Assembly: GCF_003633755.1 (NCBI RefSeq)
Contig: NZ_RBIL01000001.1
Span: 3,705,426-3,769,425 of the forward strand
Length of the DNA stretch: 64,000 nucleotides
Source of the DNA: Solirubrobacter pauli
Lineage (GTDB): Bacteria > Actinomycetota > Thermoleophilia > Solirubrobacterales > Solirubrobacteraceae
Direction of reading: 5' to 3'
Shown here: positions 15,691 through 23,757 of the stretch, piece by piece
Numbering within the stretch: position 1 is the first letter of the stretch
Layout of the letters: every line of letters starts with the position of its first letter
The notes under the pieces: model-generated
What the model was told of the DNA's origin: nothing
Seen by the model: only the letters and a program-made list of their open reading frames with translations
Database searches by the model: none
Made by a program: the position numbers and the translations under genes

Positions 15691-16974
15691 ATGCGGTGGC
15701 CGGTGCTTCTCTACGTCCTCGCGGCCGCCGTCCTGCTGGGCGCGGCCGTGGTCGAGCTCGGTCGTGACGACCCGGCGGGGGAGGCGCCCGCGCCGCCCGC
15801 GGCGGCGGCCACCGCCGTCCCGGCACCCACGACCGCACCGCTCACGCCCGTGCCCGCCGCCGGGCCCGGGCTCGCGGTCGGCGTCACCGAGTTCAACCCG
15901 AACCTCGTGGCCGCGGACACGCCGGCGCCACCGCCGTGGGAGCAGGCGCGCGTGGCGCTCGGGGAGCTCGACCCCGCCTTCTTCCGGCTGGTGATCGACT
16001 GGCACCACCTGCAGCCGACGCCCGAGGCGCCCGCGGACCTCAACAAGCCGGAGACGGGGTGCATGCGCGAGGTGCAGCCGTGCCTCGGGTGGGTGGGTGT
16101 GCGGCAGCAGCTCGCCGCGCTCGCGTCGCGGCAGAAGGAGGACCCGGACCGGTGGCAGGCCCTCGTCGTCCTGACGGGCACGCCGGAGTGGGCGGCCGCC
16201 CCGCCGTCCGGCTGCGAGCGCGACAAGGCCACCGTGCGAGCACGCGCTCCGCGGCCCGACACGCTCCCGGCGTACCGCCAGCTGATCCTCGACGTGCTCG
16301 CGCTGGCGAAGGAGGAGGGCGCGACGCTGCGGTTCTGGAGCCCGTGGAACGAGCCGAACCTGCCGCCGTTCGTCTCCCCGCAGCGGGCGGAGTGCGACGC
16401 CGCCTCGCCGAGCCTCGCGCCCGGCGTCTACACCGAGCTCGCGAAGACGCTGATGGGCGCGCTCGACGAGGCGGACGGCGAGCAGCAGCTGGTGATCGGC
16501 GAGACCGCGGGCCTGCTGAAGGACACGAAGCTCGTGACGAGCGTCGGGGCGTTCATCCGCGGGCTGCCCAAGGACGTCGTGTGCGCGTCGACGGTCTACT
16601 CGCAGCACGCGTACATCGGCGGCGACGACCCGGTCGAGCAGGCCGCGACCGCGCTCGCCGAGCGCGGCTGCCCCGAGCCGCACACGATCTGGATCACCGA
16701 GACCGGTGTCGGCCCGGCGCCCGAGGAGTACTCCGCGGTCGCCGACCCGGCGGCGGCCGGCTGCCGCGACCTGCACGAGCGCCTCGTGCGCTGGTGGGAC
16801 GACCCGCGCGTGACCGTGGCCTTCCAGTACACGGTCCGCGAGGACGACAAGTTCCCGGTCGGCCTGTTCTCCACCGACCTCACCGAGACCCGGCCGGCGC
16901 TGCGCGAATGGCAAGCGTGGGGCGGGAAGCGGTCCTCGACCGCTCCCCCGCCCGCCGACGCCTGCGGGACCTAA
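15691..16974 (+). CDS. Secreted clan-A glycoside hydrolase-like protein
   Basis: A 427-residue exported protein: signal/anchor helix WPVLLYVLAAAVLLGAAVVEL, a Pro/Ala/Thr-rich linker to about residue 65, then a TIM-barrel-like domain. FWSPWNEPNLPPF carries the NEP motif (acid/base Glu of clan GH-A) and TIWITETGVG carries the second Glu (nucleophile) at the correct distance, about 130 residues later. The family within clan A (GH5, GH39, or other) is not clear. The ATG at 15691 directly precedes the hydrophobic helix. The TAA stop codon is supplied by the palindrome at 16972, so the last residues (DACGT) lie in the duplicated element. Confidence 0.75.
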   Translation: MRWPVLLYVLAAAVLLGAAVVELGRDDPAGEAPAPPAAAATAVPAPTTAPLTPVPAAGPGLAVGVTEFNPNLVAADTPAPPPWEQARVALGELDPAFFRLVIDWHHLQPTPEAPADLNKPETGCMREVQPCLGWVGVRQQLAALASRQKEDPDRWQALVVLTGTPEWAAAPPSGCERDKATVRARAPRPDTLPAYRQLILDVLALAKEEGATLRFWSPWNEPNLPPFVSPQRAECDAASPSLAPGVYTELAKTLMGALDEADGEQQLVIGETAGLLKDTKLVTSVGAFIRGLPKDVVCASTVYSQHAYIGGDDPVEQAATALAERGCPEPHTIWITETGVGPAPEEYSAVADPAAAGCRDLHERLVRWWDDPRVTVAFQYTVREDDKFPVGLFSTDLTETRPALREWQAWGGKRSSTAPPPADACGT

Positions 16975-17051
16975 ACGTCCTGGACGTTTATTCCCTCGGC
17001 ACGCCGACGCCTGCGGAACCTAAACGTCCTGGACGTTTATTCCCTCGGCAA
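16954..17051. repeat. 49-bp tandem duplication carrying the palindrome TAAACGTCCTGGACGTTTA
   Basis: Two adjacent copies of a 49-bp unit (starting at 16954 and 17003) differ at one base in the first copy's GGGACC versus GGAACC, plus the unit edge. Each has the perfect 19-nt inverted repeat, at 16972-16990 and 17021-17039. The first copy provides the TAA stop of the glycosidase-like gene. A related inverted copy lies at 454. The hairpins lie between two convergent genes and may stop transcription. Confidence 0.75.
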
Positions 17052-17065
17052 CCACCGCCCGCCGG

Positions 17066-18412
17066 TCATCGCACCTTCACGCTGAGCGTCTTCGTCATCG
17101 TCTCGCCCGAAGACGGCTTGAACGTCACCGTCACGGCGAGCTTGCCCTTCTTGGAGACCTTGAGCTTCAGGCTCGCCGTCCCCGCCCGCTTGACCGTCTT
17201 GGAGGCCTTGCCGACGGTCTTGCGGCCCGCCTTGGCCACCGCCGACAGCTTGCCCTTGCCGGTGACCTTCACCGACAGCCGCACGCCGGCCTTCTTGGAG
17301 GCGCTGCCGACCGTCACCGACAGCGACGTGCGGGCCGGCGGCGTGGGTTGCGCCGGCTGGGCCGGCTGGGCCGGCGGGGCGGGGGGAGCCGCGACGCGCG
17401 CCGGCGGGACGTCCGCCGGACCCCAGTCGGGCTCGCTCGCGCCCGCGATCATCGTCGCCGGCTTCGGCGTCGCGCCGTCGAGCGTGCACTCGGACGCGAA
17501 GTTCGGCACCGCGGCGATCTTCAGGCCCGCGCCGTCGGCGAACGCCATCTGCGACCCGTCGGGCGACCAGGAGGGCTGCGAGTAGGAGCCGCTCTCCGGC
17601 CCTTCGTAGCGGTAGCAGCGGACCACGTCCGAGCCGATCGGGTTGCCGTCCTTCCACGCGCTGGGGAAGCCGCGGACGAGGTAGACGGACAGGGTCTTGT
17701 CGTCATCGCCGGTCGCCGCCGCGAGCTTGCGCTTGTCCCGCGTGATCTCGGCCCCGCTCATGTGCGTGGTGCCGAGGTCGCTGAACCAGGCCATGACCAT
17801 GTTGCCGTGGCCGTTGCCGCCGTCGGAGATGCGGTCGAGCAGCACGTCGTGGTTCGGGATGTGCGTCGGGTTGGTGAGCAGCGTCATGTCGTTGTCGACC
17901 CATGACGGGTGGCGCCAGCCCGAGTGGTAGCCGATCGCGTCGCCGGTCTTCCAGTCGGTCAGACGGTCCGACCACGTGTAGCCCGTGCCGCCCTCGTTGA
18001 GCGCGACGAGGCACTTGGGCGGGAAGCAGTCCGGCGTCGTCGTCTGCGAGAGCCAGTAGTAGGTGTAGGCCACCTTCGTGCCGTCGGGGGAGATCGCGGG
18101 GTCGTACGGACCCCAGAACGACTTCCCGGGGCTCGTGCTCGAGACGGGCGTGGCGAAGTCGGCCTGGACGGCGCCGTCGCGCGCCAGCTTGTGCAGCCGG
18201 ACGCCGTTGAGCGCGACGATCGTGCCGTCGTCGGATTGGGTCACGTCGGAGTAGCCGCCGGTCGTCGTCACCTGGTACTGGCGCGACCCGTCCGGGGTCG
18301 TGAGCCAGACGTTCCCGTCTTTGATGTAGGCGATCGAGTCGGCCGACGCACTCGACGCGCACGCCAGCACGATGAACGCGGCGGCGAGGCCTGCGAGGAG
18401 GGTGCGGATCAT
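17066..18412 (-). CDS. Secreted beta-propeller (TolB/WD40-like) protein with basic C-terminal domain
   Basis: A 448-residue exported protein. Signal peptide MIRTLLAGLAAAFIVLACASSASA. Propeller-type repeats are seen as DGSRQYQVTTTGGYSDVTQS, YDPAISPDGTKVAYTYYW and SQPSWSPDGSQMAFADGAG, the SPDG pattern of TolB-like blades. A Pro/Ala linker (APPAPPAQPAQPAQPTPPA) then leads to an 85-residue Lys-rich beta domain with repeated KVTGKGKL / LKVSKKGKL strands. That basic end resembles those of other exoproteins in this window. No catalytic residues recognised. It converges with the glycosidase-like gene across the 49-bp duplication. Confidence 0.75.
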   Translation of the reverse strand: MIRTLLAGLAAAFIVLACASSASADSIAYIKDGNVWLTTPDGSRQYQVTTTGGYSDVTQSDDGTIVALNGVRLHKLARDGAVQADFATPVSSTSPGKSFWGPYDPAISPDGTKVAYTYYWLSQTTTPDCFPPKCLVALNEGGTGYTWSDRLTDWKTGDAIGYHSGWRHPSWVDNDMTLLTNPTHIPNHDVLLDRISDGGNGHGNMVMAWFSDLGTTHMSGAEITRDKRKLAAATGDDDKTLSVYLVRGFPSAWKDGNPIGSDVVRCYRYEGPESGSYSQPSWSPDGSQMAFADGAGLKIAAVPNFASECTLDGATPKPATMIAGASEPDWGPADVPPARVAAPPAPPAQPAQPAQPTPPARTSLSVTVGSASKKAGVRLSVKVTGKGKLSAVAKAGRKTVGKASKTVKRAGTASLKLKVSKKGKLAVTVTFKPSSGETMTKTLSVKVR

Positions 18413-18483
18413 GCCGGCGACTATCCGCGGGCCGCGTTGCCCGCCCCTTGCCGCGACCTTGCCGGCGGACCTAAAGGAACCTG

Positions 18484-18500
18484 AAGGGGTCTGACCCCTT
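18484..18500. repeat. Palindrome AAGGGGTC-T-GACCCCTT
   Basis: A perfect 17-nt inverted repeat (8-bp arms, one central base) whose last base is part of the TAA stop codon of the membrane protein gene on the minus strand. It is preceded by GGACCTAAAGG, which resembles the GGACCTAAACG flank of the palindrome at 16972. Palindromes of this AAGGGGTCAGACCCCTT form recur in many bacterial genomes. Confidence 0.7.
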
Positions 18501-19882
18501 TAAGAACCGGCTTGCGCCAGGAGCCAGAGCGCGAGCGACGTGAAGCCGACCATCACGCCCAGCATCCAGTACTGCGAGCGCACCGCCAGCTTCGCCTCGC
18601 CGTAGAGCGTCAGCGCGCGGTCGTGGGCCAGCGCGAGCGCCGCCACGTGGCCGATGACGACCACCGCGACCTGCACGTACCAGGTGTTCTCCTGCGGGAA
18701 GACGGTGTAGTCGATGCCCCAGTCGACCGTGCCGAACAGGTTCCAGCCCTGCGAGAACGGGTCGGACGCCAGGTACGTGATCGCCTGGCCCTCGAAGACG
18801 AGGAACGTGAGGTAGTGGGCGGCGACGTACACCGCCGCGATCGGGACCAGCGAGTGCACGAAGCCGTTCTCGAGCTTGGTCAGGCTGAGGTTGCCGCCGA
18901 CCGAGCGGGCGCCCTCGACGCCGAGCCGGTAGAAGCCCCACACGAGCAGGACGCCGAACAGCAGGCCGAGCGTCGACGCGATCTTGGCGGCGGTCAGCGC
19001 GCCGATCCCGAGGCTGTCGAGCGTGTCGACGACGCCGGTGGAGAGGTCCGTCCACAGCGACCCCTGGCTCAAGCCGTCGAACGTCACCGTGCCGATCATC
19101 ACCGTCACGAACGCGACCGTGCCGGGCGGCGTGTCCAGCTTCGGCAGCCCGCCCAGCGGCCGCCGGACGCCCAGCGTGCCGTTGCGGGTCTCGAACACCG
19201 ACATCCGCGCGAACAGGTTGAAGTAGACCGCGAACGCCTCGCCCCGGCGTGACCACGTGTCGACGCCGAAGTACACCTGCGCCGCGAGCGTGACGACCGT
19301 GTAGCCGACGACCGCCGTGACGAGCATCGCCGGGTCCTCGCCCCAGCCGGAGACGAGCTCGATCCAGGTGAAGGCGAACAGGAACGCCGCCGCCGGCCAC
19401 CGGCCCAGCCGCTCCGGGTACGGGCGGTTGAGCTGCGGGAGCAGGCGACCGAGGGTGCGCCACGGGCTCAGCGCCCGGAACACGTCACCGAACAGGATCG
19501 AGGCGAAGACCAGCCCGACCCAGAACGTGATCAGGAGGAAGGTCGGCGCCCAGTTGTCCAGCGCCGTCCCCGAGCCCACGTAGCCGGCGACGACCGTGAC
19601 CACGAGCAGGAAGACGCCCAGCAGCCCCCAGAAGGCCTGGACCGGTGCGCTGGCCCAGAAGCGTCCGGTCGGCGCGGCGCGCCAGGCGTCCTGCTCGAGC
19701 CGCGGCGTCGGCCACAGCACGGCCAGCGCGAAGAACGAGATGACGAGCACGGCGGCGGCCGCCCAGGCGAACAGCCACTGCGGGATCGGCAGCGGCGGGC
19801 GCTGGACGAGGCCGTGCGCCTCGGCCGCGGCGGGGACGAGGAGGAACGCGGCGAAGATCGCCGCCGGAAGGGCGCGCCTCAC
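18500..19882 (-). CDS. Polytopic membrane protein with signal peptide (annotated in relatives as 'fenitrothion hydrolase')
   Basis: A 460-residue membrane protein. A signal peptide (LPAAIFAAFLLVPAAAEA) would expose an N-terminal Ala-His-Gly, followed by about nine to ten membrane helices. His residues occur inside membrane helices (VHSLVPIAAVYVAAHYLTFL and VVVIGHVAALALAHDRAL), as in heme- or copper-binding membrane proteins. The name used in databases for relatives is, to my knowledge, not backed by motifs here. GTG start overlaps the upstream lipoprotein stop (GTGA). With the DsbA-like and lipoprotein genes upstream it forms a three-gene redox operon; a role in copper handling or oxidase maturation is my inference. 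Confidence 0.65.
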   Translation of the reverse strand: MRRALPAAIFAAFLLVPAAAEAHGLVQRPPLPIPQWLFAWAAAAVLVISFFALAVLWPTPRLEQDAWRAAPTGRFWASAPVQAFWGLLGVFLLVVTVVAGYVGSGTALDNWAPTFLLITFWVGLVFASILFGDVFRALSPWRTLGRLLPQLNRPYPERLGRWPAAAFLFAFTWIELVSGWGEDPAMLVTAVVGYTVVTLAAQVYFGVDTWSRRGEAFAVYFNLFARMSVFETRNGTLGVRRPLGGLPKLDTPPGTVAFVTVMIGTVTFDGLSQGSLWTDLSTGVVDTLDSLGIGALTAAKIASTLGLLFGVLLVWGFYRLGVEGARSVGGNLSLTKLENGFVHSLVPIAAVYVAAHYLTFLVFEGQAITYLASDPFSQGWNLFGTVDWGIDYTVFPQENTWYVQVAVVVIGHVAALALAHDRALTLYGEAKLAVRSQYWMLGVMVGFTSLALWLLAQAGS

Positions 19883-20895
19883 AGCCCGGTCTTGATGGCG
19901 TCCTCGAACTGCTGGACGCCGATCGACCCCTCGAGCCGGGCGGTGATCTTCCCGGACTTGTCGACGACGAACAGCCACGGCTCCGACGGGAGGTTGAACT
20001 CGCGCAGCGGCTCACGCAGGCCCTTGCTCACGTCGTTGTCGACGTAGACCTCCTGGTGGATGAACTTCATCTGCTTGCCGTACTTGGCCTGCAGCTGGAG
20101 CGCGATGTCGGCGACCGGGCCGCACACGCGCGAGGCGCACAGCTGCGGCGTCGCGAACAGCAGCGCCACGGGCTCCTTGCCGGCGACGTCGGCGAAGCTC
20201 ACCTCGTGCATGTCGCTCGGCGGCACGCGCGTGTCGAGGATCTCCTGGTTGCCCTTCGTGGTCTCGAGCGTGTCCGTCTCGACCTTCGGCGCCTTGTCGC
20301 CGACCTGCGGGATCGGGTCGGCGGCCGCGGTCGAGACCTGCACCTGGCCGGTCGCGCCGATGAGCTTGCCGTCCGCGCCCTTCGTCGCCGACAGCACGGC
20401 GTACTGGCCGCGCTTGGGGAACTTGACGTTCGCGGCGTAGATCGCGGCGAACGGGTCCTGCTCGGTCGCGGCCTGCTTGGAGCGGTAGCGCGCGTCGGTG
20501 AGCAGCACGTCGGCCGGGGCGACGAACGGACCCTCGGCGGGGTCGGTCGGCGTCGGCGCGATGTAGATCGCGGTCGGGCCGTAGACGGGCTTGCCGTCGG
20601 CGCCGATCACGCCGAACGCCATCCGGCTCGGCTCGCCCGTCGTGAAGATCGACGTGGCCATGCCGAGCGACGGGCCCGCGGTCATGGTGGACGCCAGCTG
20701 CTCGAGCGTCTTGCCGTCGGCGGTCGGGAACTCGGCCTCATCCGGCGCGACGGCCACCTTCACCTTCTCGCGCGCACCCGACTCCTCCGGCACGTTCTGC
20801 ACCGGGTCCTTGGGTTCGTCCGGGGTCCCGCCACCGCCACAGGCGGCGACGAGCAGGGCAAGGACAGCAGCGAGCAGCGCAACGAACCGGGCCAT
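19879..20895 (-). CDS. Lipoprotein with C-terminal thioredoxin-like (SCO/TlpA-like) domain
   Basis: A 338-residue lipoprotein: lipobox LLVAACGGGG gives lipid-modified Cys near residue 19. The first half holds beta-rich material (VFAPTPTDPAEGPFVAPADVLL-type strands, shown from about residues 60-200). The second half, from GKEPVALLFATPQLCASRVCGPV on, is a thioredoxin fold with two Cys spaced C-X4-C, then a strand FIHQEVYVDND and a cis-Pro-like LPSEPWLFVVDKSGKI. This resembles SCO1/TlpA-type extracytoplasmic thiol or copper proteins, though SCO has C-X3-C. It is 12 bp downstream of the DsbA-like gene and overlaps the membrane protein gene. Confidence 0.7.
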   Translation of the reverse strand: MARFVALLAAVLALLVAACGGGGTPDEPKDPVQNVPEESGAREKVKVAVAPDEAEFPTADGKTLEQLASTMTAGPSLGMATSIFTTGEPSRMAFGVIGADGKPVYGPTAIYIAPTPTDPAEGPFVAPADVLLTDARYRSKQAATEQDPFAAIYAANVKFPKRGQYAVLSATKGADGKLIGATGQVQVSTAAADPIPQVGDKAPKVETDTLETTKGNQEILDTRVPPSDMHEVSFADVAGKEPVALLFATPQLCASRVCGPVADIALQLQAKYGKQMKFIHQEVYVDNDVSKGLREPLREFNLPSEPWLFVVDKSGKITARLEGSIGVQQFEDAIKTGL

Positions 20896-20907
20896 GACGG
20901 GGCTAGG

Positions 20908-21438
20908 TTAGTCGGCGTCAGGCGAATCCGACGTGAGTGCCTCGACCAACGAGCGGGCGTCGAAGGCCTCCGCGTGCCGCCGGCCGTTGACGAAGAACGC
21001 CGGCGTGGAGGCGATTCCCGCGGCCCGGGCGGCGTCCGAGTCGCGCGCGACCCGTGCCGCCGGCGCACCCGTCGCGAGGTCGGCGCCGAAGCGCTCGGTA
21101 TCCAGCCCGATGCGGTCCGCGAGCCCGAGCAGGTCGCTCTCGGAGAAGCGCCCGCCGTTGGCGTAGAGCGCGTCGTGCATCTCCCAGAACGAGCCCTGCA
21201 GCGACGCGGCCTCGGCGGCCTGCGCCGCGCGTTCGGCGTCCGGATGGACCTCGGGCAGCGGCAGGTGGCGGAACACGAACCGCAGACGGCCGTCGAGGCG
21301 CTCGCGCACACGGCGCACGATCGACTGCGCGGCCACGCAGTAGGGGCACTGGAAGTCGCCGTACATGACGAGCTCGAGCGGCGCGTCGAAGGGGCCGGCG
21401 ACGTGGTCGTGCTCGTCGATGGGCTGCGGAAGCGGCAT
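20908..21438 (-). CDS. DsbA family (Thioredoxin_4) protein
   Basis: A 176-residue thiol oxidoreductase. The active site is YGDFQCPYCVAAQ (CPYC) and the cis-Pro loop is GIASTPAFFVNGRRH, with an inserted helical part containing FRHLPLPEVHPDAERAAQAAEAA (abridged). No signal peptide is seen, as in many actinobacterial DsbA/FrnE-like cytoplasmic forms. It is the first gene of a three-gene operon with a thioredoxin-fold lipoprotein and a polytopic membrane protein. It starts 112 bp from the divergent antiporter gene. Confidence 0.85.
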   Translation of the reverse strand: MPLPQPIDEHDHVAGPFDAPLELVMYGDFQCPYCVAAQSIVRRVRERLDGRLRFVFRHLPLPEVHPDAERAAQAAEAASLQGSFWEMHDALYANGGRFSESDLLGLADRIGLDTERFGADLATGAPAARVARDSDAARAAGIASTPAFFVNGRRHAEAFDARSLVEALTSDSPDAD

Positions 21439-21550
21439 AGGAGGGCGACGATCCTAGAGATCCGCGAAGCGATCTCTCCAGCCGAGATCGCGGCAGCCCG
21501 CGGCGAAGCCGCCTGGAGCCGCGACATAGCGCCCTAGACTGCCCGCCCCA

Positions 21551-23074
21551 GTGGGCGAACTCGAGCTTCTCTTCGCGCTGCTGTTCGCCGCCGTGCTGCT
21601 CGTGCGCGCCGCCGACCGACTGCGCGTGCCGTACCCGATCGTGCTGGTCCTCGGTGGACTCGCGCTCGCGTTCGTCCCGGGCGTGCCGCGGATCGACATG
21701 GACCCGCACGTCGTGCTGCTGGTCTTCATCCCACCGCTGCTGATGAGCGCCGGCTGGGCGTCCTCCGCACGCGAGCTGCGGGCGGAGAGCCGGGCGCTCG
21801 GCCTGCTCGCGCTCGCGCTCGTGCTGATGACGACCAGCGTGGTCGCGGTCGCGGCGCACGCCATGGTCGACGGGCTCTCGTGGCCGGCGGCGTTCATGCT
21901 CGGCGCGGTGATCGCGCCCACGGACGCGGTCGCGGCCGTCGCCACGTTCGCCACGGTCCGGGTGCCGGACCGCGTGCGCCGGCTGGTCGAGGGCGAGTCG
22001 TTGATCAACGACGCGACCGGGCTGACCGGGTTCCGCGTCGCCGCCGGCGCGGCGACCGCGGGCACGTTCTCGCTGCTCGACGCGACGCTCGAGTTCCTCG
22101 TCGCCGCGGCCGGCGGCGCGCTCGTCGGCGGTGCCGTGGCGTGGGTCAGCCTGCGCGCGATCCGCAAGCAGACCGACGTGACCGTGTCCGTCCTGCTGAC
22201 GATCCTCGCCGCCTACGCCAGCTACATCGCGGCCGAGGAGGTCCACGCGTCCGGCATCCTCGCCGCCGCGGTCTGCGGCGTGCTGAGCGGCTGGAAGCAG
22301 TCGGACTACTTCGACGCCGACACGCGCCTGACCGCGATCTCGTTCTGGAACATCCTCACCTTCGGCCTCGAGGCGCTGCTGTTCGTGCTGCTCGGCCTGC
22401 AGCTGGAGAACATCATCGACGAGCTCGGCAGCGACCGGGCAGCCTCGCTGATCCTCACGGGCGTCGCGATCTCGGGCATCGTGATCGCGGTCCGCATCGC
22501 CTTCGCGCTGCTGCCGGTCGCGCCGGGCCTGGGCATCCGTGAGCGGTTCGTCGTCGGCTGGTGCGGCATGCGCGGGGCGATCTCACTTGCCGCGGCGCTG
22601 TCGATCGCCGCGGACATCCCGGGCCGCGAGGAGGTCATCTTCCTCACGTTCGTCGTGATCCTGGTCACGCTCGTCGGCCAGGGGCTGACGTTGCCCGCGG
22701 TGGTGCGCGCCCTGCGCATCCCGAGCGAGCGCGAGTGGTCGCCCGAGGAGGCGATCGCCCGCCTGGAGGCCGCGCAGACCGCGCTCGACCGGCTCGACGA
22801 GCTCGAGGAGGAGGAGCGCGTCAACGAGGAGCCGCTCCGCCGGCTGCGCGAGCTCTACCGCGCGCGCTTCCAGCAGTGCGTCGCCGTGCTCGGCGGCGAG
22901 AAGACCCCCGACGTGCTGCAGGAGCAGCGGATGCGCTTCTCCGACGTGCGCCGTGACCTGATCCAGGCCGAGCGCGCCGCCGTGCTGGGCCTGCGCAACG
23001 AGGGCCGCATCTCGCAGGACGTGCAGCGCCAGATCGAGCGCGACCTCGACCTCGAAGAGGCGCGGCTGCGCTAG
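21551..23074 (+). CDS. Na+/H+ antiporter (CPA1 family)
   Basis: A 507-residue cation:proton antiporter. About twelve helices carry the CPA1 hallmarks: LGAVIAPTDAVAAVATF (ion-binding Asp region), VEGESLINDATGLTGFRVA (the EGESLxNDA motif) and WCGMRGAISLAAALSI. From about residue 400 a soluble, charged helical C-terminal domain follows (ARLEAAQTALDRLDELEEEE), typical of NhaP/YjcE-type antiporters. GTG start. No regulatory motif seen. Confidence 0.9.
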   Translation: MGELELLFALLFAAVLLVRAADRLRVPYPIVLVLGGLALAFVPGVPRIDMDPHVVLLVFIPPLLMSAGWASSARELRAESRALGLLALALVLMTTSVVAVAAHAMVDGLSWPAAFMLGAVIAPTDAVAAVATFATVRVPDRVRRLVEGESLINDATGLTGFRVAAGAATAGTFSLLDATLEFLVAAAGGALVGGAVAWVSLRAIRKQTDVTVSVLLTILAAYASYIAAEEVHASGILAAAVCGVLSGWKQSDYFDADTRLTAISFWNILTFGLEALLFVLLGLQLENIIDELGSDRAASLILTGVAISGIVIAVRIAFALLPVAPGLGIRERFVVGWCGMRGAISLAAALSIAADIPGREEVIFLTFVVILVTLVGQGLTLPAVVRALRIPSEREWSPEEAIARLEAAQTALDRLDELEEEERVNEEPLRRLRELYRARFQQCVAVLGGEKTPDVLQEQRMRFSDVRRDLIQAERAAVLGLRNEGRISQDVQRQIERDLDLEEARLR

Positions 23075-23122
23075 CCGCCATCCGCGCGGCGCCGGCACCG
23101 CGTCGGCGGACCCGTCAAGCCA

Positions 23123-23138
23123 TTGCCCGCTAGGGCAA
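23123..23138 (-). terminator. Small hairpin at the end of the glycosylase gene
   Basis: TTGCCC-GCTA-GGGCAA, 6-bp perfect arms with the gene's stop codon in the 4-base loop. It lies between two convergent genes. Weak on its own as a terminator because there is no T-run. Confidence 0.35.
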
Positions 23139-23744
23139 CGGCTCGTTGTCGAGCGAGCGCCAGAGGTACAGGCACGCGCGCGTGCGATACGGGCGCCACG
23201 GCTCGGCGATCTCGGTCATCGCCTCGGGCGACGGCACCGCGTCCAGGCCGTAGGCGGTCATGATCGCGTTCTTGATGCCCTGGTCGCCCGTCGGCAGCAG
23301 GTCCGGCCGGTGCAGCGTGAACATCAGGTACATGTGCGCCGTCCACTCGCCGATGCCCTTGACGGCGACCAGCTCGCGGATGACCTCCTCGTCCGGCAGC
23401 GCGTCGAGCTTGTCCAGCTCGAGCGTGCCGTCGATCACGTGCTCGGCGAGCGAGCGCAGCGAGGCGGTCTTCGCCCGGCTGAGCCCGGCCGCGGCGCGCA
23501 GCTCGTCGGGATCGTCGGCCAGGATCTCCTCGGGCGTGGGCGCGCGGCCGCCGAAGCGGGCGATCAGCCGGCCGTAGATGGCGGCCGCGGCCTTGACGCT
23601 CAGCTGCTGGCCGGTGATCGAGCGCAGCAGCGCGCCGTACAGATCGGTGCGGGGCTCGTGCTCGAGGGGGAGCGGGCCGCCGAAGCGCTCGATCAGCCCC
23701 GCCATCACGGGGTCCTTCGACAGGTGCGCGTCGGCGGCGTCCAT
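23130..23744 (-). CDS. DNA-3-methyladenine glycosylase (AlkA-like, HhH-GPD superfamily)
   Basis: A 204-residue base-excision repair glycosylase. The HhH motif is LVAVKGIGEWTAHMYLMF, and the catalytic Asp follows in LLPTGDQGIKNA. Upstream LLRSITGQQLSVKAAAAIYGRL is the conserved helix that contains the Q-rich DNA-probing region. The AlkA beta-domain is absent, so this is the compact type. It removes alkylated purines. Its gene lies 13 bp downstream of a DHH phosphoesterase gene on the same strand. The stop codon lies in the loop of a small inverted repeat TTGCCC-GCTA-GGGCAA (23123-23138). Confidence 0.88.
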   Translation of the reverse strand: MDAADAHLSKDPVMAGLIERFGGPLPLEHEPRTDLYGALLRSITGQQLSVKAAAAIYGRLIARFGGRAPTPEEILADDPDELRAAAGLSRAKTASLRSLAEHVIDGTLELDKLDALPDEEVIRELVAVKGIGEWTAHMYLMFTLHRPDLLPTGDQGIKNAIMTAYGLDAVPSPEAMTEIAEPWRPYRTRACLYLWRSLDNEPLP

Positions 23745-23757
23745 GCGCCGCGGGAGA

